In this document: positions 35,501 to 46,040 of the stretch, piece after piece | Layout of the letters: each line of letters starts with the position of its first letter | How positions within the stretch are numbered: position 1 is the stretch's first letter | Assembly: GCA_036850595.1 (NCBI GenBank) | Contig: CM072151.1 | Location: 14,423,307 to 14,487,306, forward strand | Source of the DNA: Rhyacichthys aspro | Lineage: Eukaryota; Chordata; Actinopteri; Gobiiformes; Rhyacichthyidae | Reading direction: 5' to 3' | Length of the DNA: 64,000 nucleotides | Made by a program: the position numbers and the translations under genes | Notes under the pieces: model-generated | Told to the model about the DNA's origin: nothing | Seen by the model: the letters and a program-made list of their open reading frames with translations, nothing else | Database searches by the model: none

Positions 35501-38500
35501 ACACACTTTCCATCTTTCCTCTCAAATAACTTTTTTTTTCCCTGAAGTGCGGGAGCCAGAGGGTGGGTTAAAGCTGTACTGTAAGGGAGCAGACATAGTG
35601 ATCCTAGAGAGACTGCAGAAGGACTGTCCACATCAGGAACAGACTGAAATAGCCCTGGAGGTAAACTAAAGTTTAGAGTATTTTTTTTCCCTCTGTACAT
35701 TCACTGTGCTGACTTTTAAAAGAACACTCGATCTCTTCGATCTTGAAACCGCACCTGAAAAAGTGTTATACAGTATATGCTATTGGACGAGCAATGCACA
35801 GAGGTTTTAAAAGCTGGTACTAGATTCCCCTTTAGGTAGAGATTTGTGAAATACCCCCTTGTGTCAATATGCTTTCTGTCTGTTCAATAATCAAAGACTT
35901 GTACATAGTGTATTGAGCATCACAATTGGTAAAGGCTTTCAACAAATCAGCTTGTTAAAGTTAAGGCGTAGCTGTCAGGAGTAAAATCATTATCTTGTCT
36001 ATCTTGTCTTCTCTGTCAATTTTTCCCCATTTTCTAACTGTACATCTGTGTTAACCTCTCTTCTGACAGATGTTTGCCCAGTCTTGTTTAAGAACTTTAT
36101 GTGTAGCAGTTCGATCTGTTTCTGAGGAGTCATGGGAAAGGTGGAGTAAAACTCTGTCCCAGGCGGCTGAAATGATTGCTGGGCGTGATGCGTTCCTTGA
36201 ACAGCTGTACGATCAAATGGAGAGAGAGCTGCTGGTGGACCTTTTTATTTTACTTGCATAGTGCATAGACAAAAAATACACTAAAATTGCTTTAGAAATA
36301 ATCCATGTTACATTGAATAGCTATTGTTAAAAGATTGTTTTTCATTCATGTTTTGTAGCTTCTAGGGATGACAGCTATAGAAGATCGGCTTCAGGAAGGT
36401 GTTCCAGAGACCATTGCTGTGCTTCAACAGGCTGGGCTTAAAATATGGGTTCTAACTGGAGACAAAAAAGGTATGGTGCCATTTATTTTAGTTGCATTTT
36501 TTGATGACCCGTGCTAATGATTTCTTTCTTCCTGTAGAAACTGCAGTAAATATTGGATATGCTTGTAAGTTACTGGATTCTGATACAAGGTTACTGGATT
36601 GGCAAGAACTGAGGTTTGCAATAAAAAACCACACAAAGACACACACTAATACACACACAAACATTTCCTTGATCTCTGGTATTTGCTCCTGCAGACAGAT
36701 CCTCCAGTCCCCAGACCCACAGGTTAGTTTCTGCAAGGCCAGACAGACAGAGCTGTGGGCTGTAGACAAAGAGATGGCTGGAACAAAAACTGCTGTGGTC
36801 CTCACAGGACCTGAGCTGGTAAACTTGGGCCTGGATCAGTTTTCTGTGGTTTACATAAATATATTTTTGTACATGTTGGCTTAAGTTACTTAAGAATCCT
36901 AGCATTGGTTTCTAATGTGTACTTCAGGCAGAGTTTGAACAGAGACCCGAGTGGGGCGCCACATTTATGAACCTGGCTAAACAGTGCCAGTCAGTTCTCT
37001 GCTGCCGTGTGACACCTGGACAAAAGGCAGATATTGTTACTCTAGTGAGGAAGCATACCAACGCTGTGTCTTTGTCCATTGGAGATGGTGCCAACGATGT
37101 GAACATGATTAAAAGTAAGTTAGATGAAATGCTTATTTTTTACCTTCTCATTTCATTTCTGACTTGTGTGAATTCTGATTTTCAGCGGCTCATATTGGTG
37201 TGGGACTGGCAGGAGTGGAGGGAGGCCAGGCAGTGCAGAATGCTGATTTTTCCCTGTGCCAGTTCAGATTTCTGCAGAAGCTTCTTCTGGTCCATGGGCG
37301 TTGGTCTTACCTACGAATTTCCCTCTTCCTGCGATACTTTTTGTTTAAGACGTGCAGCTTTGCTTTCGTGCACGTATGGTTTGGTTTGTTCAACGGCTTT
37401 AGTTCTCAGGTAGGAGCTATGTAAATTCAAAAACTAAATAGCATGAAGAAGAAAAAACATGGGTGTTTGTTTTTCTCCATGCAGTCTCTGTATGAGACCT
37501 GGTTCATCGCTTTCTACACGGTTTTCTACACTGCTCATCCAGTTATGTGTTTGGCCTTTTTTGAACAGGTGAGAAGTTCTTTTTAATTTGATTGTTTTGT
37601 TTTTTTTGGCTATAGTTTCTCCTAATTGGTGTTTTCCTTTGTGATACTTTAGGATGTGAATGCAGAGGGCAGTTTAAAATGGCCGGAACTGTACATGTCT
37701 GGACAGAAATCTGAGCTTTCCAGTCCTTTACTGCTGGCAATAACACTGCTCTATGCTGTCTATTCATCAATTATTTTCTTCTTCATCCCGTGCGGAGTCT
37801 TCAACAACTCAGAATATGACTACCAAACTATGTCAGTCACTGTTGCTATGGCAGCGACATTTGCAGCCACTATAGAGGTCAGAATCAGTTGTCATGCATA
37901 TGCACTTGAATTAAAATATACCACATTTTCAGCACATCCTTGATCAAATCTTGTTAAAAGCTTGTTGTTAAAAGTTTGATGGTGTAAGTTCTATTTTGGA
38001 GTGTACTAAAGACAAATAATCTGTGATATGGAAATTGTCTATGTTGTGTGTTATATGAATCCTAGATGTACTATTCTCTGAGTGCACTGTTTTCTCTTCT
38101 GTTTCTGTTTATCTCTTAGATTTCGATGATGACCAGATACTGGACAAAGTTTAACATTGCAGCTTTGTGTGTGTCTGTGGCGCTGTACTTTGCCTGTACC
38201 AAGATTACCCACGGCACTAGGCTTTTTGAAAAGGCACCAAGTGACTACTACTTTATAGGTATGATTAAGCTGAAGTTGATACTACGTCTTGGGCCCCTTC
38301 TGCTCACTTCTAGATAATAGTCTCATAAATACGTAACAGAGAAATAAAAGAATGCCTAATTTTGTGGATTTTCTTGGATTTTTGTCTTGTACCGCAGCAA
38401 ACAAGTCTCTCATCATTTTCTGTGTTCATGTGCTTCACTGTAGGAGCATCTGATAAGGCCTTCATTGATCCAGTCGTGTGGCTCACAGCACTGCTTACTG

Positions 38501-39048
38501 CCTGGACAGCTATTTTGCCTTCAGTGACAATCTATGCTTTCAATGTCATTCGCAAAGTCCATGACAAACACAAGGTGAGAAGTGAAATAATTTGTTGAAA
38601 AGACTTCTGTGGCTTCATCCAAACTAGAGATTGTGTTTCTCTTTTTATCTCTATCTCGCTCTTGCACTAGTCCACACATAATATAACATAAACTAGTAGT
38701 CAGTGATGTTATATTGAAAACTACAGAGTTTTCTAACTAATTATGACCACATATCATTTCTAAATAATAATAAATACCTGTCATAAAAGATGAGACAGTT
38801 TTTTGACAACTGTGCCTCTCCTGGATGTGACCTAGGTGCACAGTACCTCTCCAAAGCCCTTGGAGATGAGGTCAACGTTCAGAAGGCAGACGTCCCTCCG
38901 TCGTTCCTCATACGCCCTGTCTCAAGACCACGGAGCCGGACGCATCATCACCTCCAGGGCCAGCATTCGCAGCACAATGTCGTCAGTGGATGAGAAGGTG
39001 AAGGCAAAAAAAGCCATCACAACCTTCGAGATAAACTCTTCTCTATGA
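29574..39048 (+). CDS. atp8b3: ATP8B-family P4-ATPase (phospholipid flippase), 27 coding exons
   Basis: Membrane flippase catalytic subunit; relatives move phospholipid to the cytoplasmic leaflet, usually with a CDC50 subunit. Exons, all GT-AG and in phase: 29574-29589, 29759-29850, 30107-30220, 30724-30822, 31307-31368, 31613-31685, 31875-31945, 32090-32181, 32259-32417, 33430-33518, 33606-33799, 33898-34106, 34843-34874, 35004-35160, 35234-35422, 35548-35660, 36070-36234, 36359-36470, 36538-36613, 36695-36818, 36928-37114, 37186-37409, 37485-37568, 37653-37877, 38120-38258, 38444-38574, 38836-39048. They sum to 3,441 nt, 1,146 residues. Visible motifs: LTFLPLTLFEQFQRVANLYF before TM1, DGETNLK (about 175), DKTGTLT (D401), KGAD (562), TGDKKETA (675) and GDGANDVNMIK (798), then the C-terminal membrane helices. 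No frame is broken. It is slightly shorter than ATP8B1 or ATP8B3. The atp8b3 name rests mainly on linkage to onecut3. Confidence 0.92.
33231..33400. repeat. Teleost interspersed repeat in atp8b3 intron 9
   Basis: About 170 bases begin TATTGATCCCTGTAAGGGAA and end near CACTCACTGAGCTGCATTGA. I recall this layout as a common fish SINE/LINE-tail-like repeat. It is only moderately diverged and does not affect the flanking splice sites. The exact family is not assigned. Confidence 0.55.
33606..33799 (+). CDS. atp8b3: atp8b3 exon with TM3-TM4 and a variant PISL motif
   Basis: The exon encodes a hydrophobic TM3, a short exoplasmic loop and TM4. At 33,780-33,791 the TM4 motif reads PIAL, whereas the usual P4-ATPase motif is PISL, as in ATP8B1 and ATP8B4. 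The exon is phase-compatible on both sides, and the change is a clean Ser-to-Ala codon (GCA at 33,786-33,788). Confidence 0.85.
33898..34106 (+). CDS. atp8b3: atp8b3 exon with the phosphorylated aspartate
   Basis: The exon encodes RNTSLNEELGQVEYLLTDKT and continues GTLTQN. The Asp codon at 34,037-34,039 (residue 401 of my model) is the P-type ATPase aspartyl-phosphate site. The flanking NEELGQVEY is a P4 hallmark. A 32-nt exon (34,843-34,874) follows after a 736-nt intron. Confidence 0.93.
36928..37114 (+). CDS. atp8b3: atp8b3 exon with the P-domain hinge
   Basis: The exon encodes CCRVTPGQKADIVTLVRKHT and then GDGANDVNMIK at about residues 798-808. The latter is the magnesium-binding hinge motif of P-type ATPases. 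Together with intact DGET, DKTGTLT, KGAD and TGDK motifs, it argues that the enzyme is active. Confidence 0.93.
38836..39048 (+). CDS. atp8b3: atp8b3 last coding exon, basic cytoplasmic tail
   Basis: It encodes a 70-residue Ser/Arg-rich C-terminus (RSTFRRQTSLRRSSYALSQD) that ends at TGA 39,046-39,048. The RRSxYAxS arrangement is shared with the ATP8B1 tail. The acceptor is CCTAG at 38,831-38,835. The exon follows a 261-nt intron after the last membrane segments. Confidence 0.85.
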   Translation: MHSTSPKPLEMRSTFRRQTSLRRSSYALSQDHGAGRIITSRASIRSTMSSVDEKVKAKKAITTFEINSSL

Positions 39049-39143
39049 AGGACTACAGTGTTGCAGCATGTGGTGAGAACCCAAATGGAGCCAAACTTTA
39101 CTAAGGACCGTGGATTTTTTACATCACTTTTTATCATTTTTGC

Positions 39144-39257
39144 AATAAAACAAGTGCATTTGCAGTTTTTCATGCAGTAAAAATACATCAAAAAGCTGTT
39201 ATTGTCTACATCTCCAACCTGTGGGGTAGAACTCAAATACCGAGACAACTCAATAAA
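39144..39257 (+). terminator. atp8b3: atp8b3 polyadenylation signals
   Basis: Two AATAAA hexamers, at 39,144-39,149 and 39,252-39,257, lie 96 and 204 bases after the stop. T/G-rich sequence follows the second. The short 3' UTR fits a compact convergent arrangement with onecut3. Confidence 0.6.
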
Positions 39258-40442
39258 ATGACAACACTGCATAGTTTTGCTGTTGTTTTATTTGTTAATT
39301 TATTTCAAAACACGCAATTTACCCATATTATCCTTTTAAGATTTTATTTTTCTGTAACAGTTATTACTCAGATTTTTTTCCTTCTCAAAAGTCTCAACTA
39401 GAGTGAAACTAAAAGTCCTCCACAGGCTCTCCGGCTTCTGCAGTGGGAGGAGGGAAAAGAGGCTTCTGACCAGACTGGGTTTTGTCCCTTGTTTCTGTGT
39501 GTCTGTGTGTGAGTGAGTTTACATGGAACAGGATGTTTTCTAAGTGCAATAGGTGGAATGTCCACATGGCCGCTAAAATCACAGGACCCGTAGAGCAGCC
39601 CAGAGAGCTGAACATTGTCTTCTAGGTTTGGTAGCCAGATTGTCATACCTCTGATTTCATCTTTGGTTTCAGCAACACTCTCAAAAGGCAGACTCACGCT
39701 CAGCAGCATGTGCCTGTGTTTCTGTGTGTCTGTCTGTCTGTCTGAGTGCAATATAAGCCACCATCTCCAGACGACTTTGTAAACTTAGTATACAATGTAA
39801 GTGTCTTTGCATTGATTGTGGCCCTTCCTTGGCGCTGGGAACAAAGACATTCAAACATTGTTTTAAAAAAAAAACAAAAAAAAACAGCCATGAGCGGGGA
39901 GGATTAGCTTGCAAACATCAACATAGACTTCATTTTGATGTCAGTGGCAGTTTGGGGCATTTATGTAAAGCTGTACAACATCAGTGGTGCAGTCTTAAAA
40001 AATGTGGTGTGCTGTAGTGCTCTTCTTTTTACAGTCACTCTCTGCTGTATCCTGAGTGACTGGGCCCCCACTTTGGGTGCTGAGGGGGTTGTGGAGGACA
40101 GTGTGTGGGTATTTTGGTATAAATGACGCAGTGAAGGGGCGGGTGAGGGTTGTACACTCAGACCCAGCAGCAACGATTAAGATTGGGGGGGTCAGGTGTT
40201 TGCATAGTTCTCTGTGCAAAAGCCACCAACCGGAGCCATTTTTATTCCTCGCGGTTGGTTACATCATCGTTAGATCAACAGGAAATAGTGAATGATAGGG
40301 AACATGTTCTTTGCACCACTGCTTTTTGTACTTTTGCAGTGCTCTACACTGTGGCAGTGGGATTGCAGGATGGTTAAAAGGAACAATTAGGTCATTAGAT
40401 GTGACTCTGTGTCTTATGAGTTTAGGAGTGTGGTGTGACATG

Positions 40443-41162
40443 TCAGATTTTGAAGTGATACAAGATGAACTTGTCAAAAATGTGGGGTAGTTTTTTGTTG
40501 TCGGGCACTACAGCACGTGGTGATCCAGAGAACCTCTTTTCCTGTGTTTTGTCTCCCCTTGCTCCTCCCCACTGGCCTGCCCTCTCTCTACCTTTTTTCT
40601 TGTTTTGAAACTGATTGTCTTCTACCATCACAAAGACACTTGGTTCTGATTGATTAACAGGTAACAGAAGAGGGAGAGCACAGTGTGACTGGGGGTGTCT
40701 ACAACAGCCCCATCGGCAACCTTCGATCCCACAGGAAAATGACACACACATATGCTGTTTGACAGTAAATGCTGACCACGTTTTATGTTGGACGAAGAGG
40801 TGCCGAATGGTTCTGCAGTTGCTTGGTTGATCAGTGTTGATCAGTCCATAAGAAATGGTTTCAAATTTTGCATGACAAATATTGCAACCCATGGTAAAAG
40901 AACATAACAAATCTAACTCTGCTTCCACATAGGTACAAATGGGCACACGTACACAAATCAAAGAAACCCATGTAGACAGACATACAAGAATAACAAGGCT
41001 GCTCAGACCTGTGTGTGTCCCTCTGATTATCTCCAAGTGAACAGCCTGTCTTTGGAAAAGCAAGACACACATTTCAGGACCGAGTGTGGACCACAAGCTG
41101 AGGAATGAAGATTGAATGCTATTGATTAGGAGAAGAGGAGTTTGACTTCCCCCAGCGCACAC
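40443..41162 (-). other. Unrecognised 239-codon open frame in probable 3' UTR
   Basis: The frame starts MCAGGSQTPLLLINS and ends DKFILYHFKI. It has no signal peptide, repeat or domain that I recognise. Composition is Cys/His/Ser-rich in the middle and basic near the end. No splice sites were needed to open it. Since it lies downstream of and on the same strand as onecut3, the simplest view is a chance frame in the 3' UTR. Its length is nevertheless above most random frames in this window. Confidence 0.15.
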
Positions 41163-44100
41163 TGCCCCCTACTGTCGGAATTTATATACATCAAAAAAAC
41201 ATGGGGAAAGGGGAAGGGTTGCAACAACACATGCACACAACCAGTGAATCCAACAGTGACGGAAATTTCTAAAAACAAGGACCCTTCCATCGCCTAAAAC
41301 CCGAATCTTCCCACCCTTTTTTCCTGTTAACCAAAATATTCCCCACCCCTTCTCCACCCAAATCTTTCTTTCCTCCTCTTCTTCCCACAAAGTCACAGGT
41401 CATTCCTGTTGGTTTCTATACAGTTATACAATATCCATGCACAAAAGAAAAAAGCGCACCTTCTTCTCAATAAAAGGTGCTATTCTAAGAACATTAGGAG
41501 CACTTGAACACACCCAGGAACCTTCAAAAGTAACTGTGTAATTGTTTTTTAAGAGAAAAGACAACTTAAAGGCAGAAGAAAGCCAACAATGAGCAAAATG
41601 GTATTCCTCCTTTGGTTTATGATCAGATTTTTGGTTTTAAATTCAGCCAAAATTATATATTTGTCTTTCTTTTTCCTTTTTTTTTTTTTTTAAGCGTTTT
41701 TTACTGAATGCACCCGCCTCGACAGAGCTTCCAGAGAAGTGAGTATAGCTCTGTCACTTCACTTTCGGTTCTTGCCTTCTTTTCTGTCTTTTCTTTTTCC
41801 CACAGAAACATTCACAATGTCTTTTCCTTTATGAAAACAGTAAGTACATGCCGTAGCAAAACAAACAGAACGTACAAGAAAAATGAGCAAACCAATAAAA
41901 GGAATTTAACAGTATAAAGCTTCAAGTCACAAGTTCCAAAACTAACTATCATAGTATCATAGTTTCATAATCATTGTTATCATTAGCAGTATTATTTTCA
42001 GTTTAAATTACATAAAGTTTACATGAAAGGTTTTGAGGTATTTCAGAATTAATTGTCAACACACGCCTACCGAGTCTTAGCACTAGCCAGGGGGAGAGGT
42101 CGACTGGACAGGTGAAAGGAGGAGAGATTTTGTGTCTGAACTGTCAGTGAGTCTTCCACACCTTTCTAGCGCAGCCTCTGTGCTTGCACGCCGTGGAGAG
42201 AGAAAGAGAGATTGAGAGAGACATTTAGTGGTATGATTTTACAACTAAAGCCCTGTGAGCGCTTAGAGCCTCTGCCTTTTTACCTGCCCCTTTCACTGGT
42301 ACACAAAAATATCTCTTATGTGAGAGAGGTAAAGCGGCTGTGGGTGTAAGCACACCAGGCAGAGAGCAAAAGAAAGTACTGGAGCAAAACGCAAAGGCTG
42401 TGGATTACTAGAAAATCTACAACAAAAAGCCTGACAGTTTAAGGAGTAACATATAATTTTGTTTCAAATAAATAGTGTATAGAAAATGTTTTATAGACTT
42501 TCTACATGATAAAGTGCTTGTATTCTAGTGTATCAAGATGGAAAGTCAATATGGGTGAAAATGCTGACACAGCCCCCACTCTGTGTCCCTCTCTTAGCCC
42601 CCCCTTTCTGTCCATCCAATTATGGGTGCATTGTCTGTTTCTGTTTGTAAAAGGGTGTGCAGTACATGCATGCACCTATAGGTGTGTGTGTGTCCAGTGC
42701 AGTCCCACCCGTGGTTGAAGGGAAAAGGCACTCAACTCTGTCTGCACGGCAGCCACCTCCTCCTATGTGGCACAATGCAGTCTGACTGCACTGTTATTTC
42801 AGTGTATGACTGTGTCTGCACAGTACTGGGCAAAGGGGGGTTCCTTTTTTGGCTTGTGTCCCCCTAGGCAGTTTGGGACCGGTAGGCTGCAGTATCTTTG
42901 GTATTAGTGGCGGTTTCACAAACCACTCAGCTTAGTGAGGTAGCCACATTGGTTCTCACTACAAACAAATGTCATTTTGTCAGCCTAATGCCTAGAGTTG
43001 AATCTAGCTATGTACGTACCTACGTATGAACTGTATACCACAAATCAATGTTAGCTCATCATCCTTGGGTGACTTTAATTCACTGCTCACAGCAACATGA
43101 ATTTAGTCACTGCCTCTCAATATCTCATCTACAATGACCATCTTATCTAATCTGCACCGCTAATCTGACTACATTGTTGAAAATGCTACAGTTGCATCTT
43201 AAGACCCTACAGATAACTATTGAGTCCCAAGAGTTACCCCCCACCCTCCATTAAACACACTGAATCAGCCAGGACATTTGGAGGTCATGTTTTGTCCCCT
43301 TCTGTTTTACCCCATTGGTGGGGCTCAGCTTATAGGGGGCTGAGAGTAGCACAGTTCTGACATGAAATGCCAAGAGAGAGAAAAGTCCATCGTTTCTTCT
43401 CTTCAGCAGCTCCCTGTTTTTTCTTTTTTCTTTCCCATGGTTAATGTCTCCTCCAAGTCTATATTGACATAATGCAAAAAAACAAAAAGTCCTTCATTGG
43501 CCACAGTCCTTGCATCCCCCTTTTTTCCTTTTAAAAAGTCCTTCCTTTTTGTTTTTGATTTATCAACAAGGTGCCTTACATTTGCACAACAGAGCACAAT
43601 AGTAACAAGAAATAGAAACTTTTGTGTCTATGGTACTAGTTAAATACCCGCATCAGTATAGAGAGGAAGAGAGAGAAGAGAGGGGCAATGGGGGACAGAG
43701 GAGGTAGAGAACCAAAGATAGAATGAAAGATTTTCTTCATCTTCAAAATGTGTCCACTTTTGTGTTGGAGACATTTGTGGTGTCTTTGTCGTTTGAGGTT
43801 TGAGTATTGTATGCCTTAAAATCGGATTCATTTTTTTATTTTTACTAAAAAAGTATACTTTAATTCCGTTAAAAGCTGATTGTTGGTTGCTATGGCACAC
43901 ACCGCCCGTCATCAGTGGGGCGCACTGTAGCTGTGTGTGAACCTAGTACCACTTTCTCTGATTAGCATTAAGGCAGTAAGCATTGGCACTAATTATTGTA
44001 GCATGTAGACATATGTGGAGGGTAGTGGTTAGCTTTGGGTTAGCTACTGATAACCCTTGTCTGGGAGTAATCAGGAGATTTGGTTTCATCTGTAGTGTGA

Positions 44101-44595
44101 AAACAGGATGGGTGAATGAACAAATTAGAGTTTTGGTGTGGAAAAAAAGAAAGAAAAACAAAGCCTAAAAAAAATCATAACACCTCAGCTGTGTCTGTCT
44201 TGCTAAGCCTTCCTGTTACATTTGACTCTGCTGTGTTCTCTTTGTGTTGCTGTATAATCTGTGTTGTGTTGAATAAATCTTTGTAAATTTGAGTTGCCTT
44301 AATGAACCGTTGTGTTTTTCAGCGTTCGGTTTAACCATCCCCCTCCTCTGGCTGCACCAGCGCTGGGTGGATGAGGAACAACAATAGGATAATGGTTAGC
44401 TATTGATCTGCCTTCAAAGAGCTGTGAGGGCCTGAAAGTGTTGTGCCATGACTTCTCCTCAGCATCTAGTGGCTCTTCCCTCCCTCTTTCCCACTCCGAG
44501 GCCCCCTTCCCCTGCTGGATACCAGTATCTGTCGTTGGCAGCAGGGGGCACTCTTGCTCTGCTGACGCACACAGGACTTGGGAGGGGGAGCTGTG

Positions 44596-44634
44596 CTGCT
44601 GCTGCTGCTGCTGCTGTTTCTGTTTCTGTTTCTG
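44596..44634. repeat. (CTG)7 and (TTTCTG)3 microsatellite
   Basis: Seven CTG units at 44,596-44,616 are followed directly by three TTTCTG units to 44,634. The tract produces artefactual Cys-, Ser- or Ala-run frames on both strands. Confidence 0.9.
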
Positions 44635-45747
44635 TGGTGAGGCCTTTTTGTCCCCATCTCCACTGGTTTCTATGTGCTCCTCTTACATTTTGCTTTTCTC
44701 GCAGCTGTAATGTAGTTGGGCTGGATGCCCGATCGTGTTGTTGCTTGGTCCTCAGTTATTGATCAGAGGAAAGGCTCTCGGCAGAACAAAGAGCATGTCC
44801 AGACATTTGGGCCGCCTCTCCTGTTGTGTTGGACTCTAGGCTCAGACTACGAGTAACAATGACACGTCTCCCTGCAGGCCTCCAACATCTGTGCAAAAAT
44901 ATAGACCTGGACCGGGAAGACCTGAGTATCTTCTGCCGAGCGTCTTGAGTTTCACCTTCAGGAGGGGTCAAGGCCCTGCTCTCTCTGTCTGCATCGATTC
45001 ATTTTTCAATTCATTAGTTTGCTGTATGATCAGGCTGAGCTGCTCTCTGAAATGGCTGGCCATCAGGGAATTCCTTTAGCCGAGGAATGAAGGAGACTGC
45101 AGGAGGAGGGGTTGGCAAAGCCGGAGAATCAGAAATACTTGGGTTTTTTTTGTTGTTGTTGTCATCGTCGTTTCCATACGCTGCGTTGTTTTGTTTACGG
45201 CCTTGGGTGTGCAGGACGGGGCTGGGATAATAAGGCTATGTGCTGTTCTGTCAGATTTATTGCCGTTCTTTTGCCCTTGTTGCTTCCGTGGGATGTGAAA
45301 GAGTAAAAGAGGCAGACACAAAGAGGTGAGTCGGAAGTAAATGCAGAATCAGTGGCTACGTAGGCGGTGAGGGAGGCCGGCCTAATTCTGATACACCATC
45401 CAACAGAAAGATCTTTGGTAACTCTCCTTAATCAGGAAAAAAACTGCCCAAAAATGATTCTCATTATAAAAGAGACAGAATCAATGATTGTCCTTATGTG
45501 AGTAATGCAGAGTGGACCTGACTTCTCAATTCACCTTTTAGATTATGTTGTTTTGTTTTTTTCAGGTGAGAGCTTGACTTTTTGACTGACAGAAAAGATG
45601 ATTGCATGGCACAAAGGATTTTCCAGAAGAGGACACATTCAGACAGCCAGGGCCAGGTAGGATTGTCATAGACATGTTTCACAGCCAATTACCCATGCCT
45701 GTTGTTCCAACCTGGCTCCCCAGCCCTCTGAAGGCCCTCTCCTCCTC

Positions 45748-46040
45748 TCAGGCCTTGGAGAAGGTGGTCGCAGATGTGCCTGGCTGCCCGGGGCTGGTCC
45801 CGTGGTCATCGTGCCAGCGGTCCACGCAGCGGCGCCGTGCATTCATGAAGAAGTTGCTGACCGTGCTGAGCTCCAAGCCGAGCTGCTGAGAGATGGTGAT
45901 CTGCATTTCCTTGGATGGACGCTTGTTCTCCTTGAAGATGGCGATGAGTGTGCGGCGCTGCAGGTCGGTGAAGACCAGGCGTTGCTTCTTGGGTGCTGTG
46001 TTTCGGTCCTTGTGTTGCTCCTGTTCCTTGCGCTTGCACG
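45748..46040 (-). CDS. onecut3: onecut3 exon 2: homeodomain and C-terminus
   Basis: This exon encodes the divergent ONECUT homeodomain at about residues 364-423 of a 443-residue model. It reads RLVFTDLQRRTLIAIFKENK and includes the recognition helix VSNFFMNARRR, with the class-specific Phe48 and Met50. It starts at 46,040 on the minus strand after an AAG acceptor and joins the CUT exon in phase (GCA G|CG TGC), giving LRLAACKRKEQEQ. The C-terminus TSATTFSKA matches ONECUT3 rather than the CTKA ends of ONECUT1 and ONECUT2, which is the main evidence for the paralogue. ONECUT3 is a nuclear activator in neural, retinal and endodermal development. Confidence 0.93.

Larger units (their letters stand above)
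39276..45747 (-). other. onecut3: Convergent intergenic region, probable long onecut3 3' UTR
   Basis: This is 6.5 kb between the atp8b3 poly(A) signal and the onecut3 stop, with no recognisable coding domain. ONECUT genes are known for kilobase-long 3' UTRs, so much of this is likely to be transcribed on the minus strand; the boundary is not determined. It contains T-rich and C/T-rich blocks, a (CTG)7 tract at 44,596-44,616 followed by three TTTCTG units, and CTCF-like motifs at 41,162-41,175 (-) and 44,538-44,551 (+). A 239-codon minus-strand frame at 40,443-41,162 is unusually long but shows no known family. Confidence 0.45.

Noticed and set aside
44438..44762. Frames with poly-Cys, poly-Ala and poly-Ser runs on both strands
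   Set aside because: They are produced by the (CTG)7 and TTTCTG repeats. They have no conserved domain.
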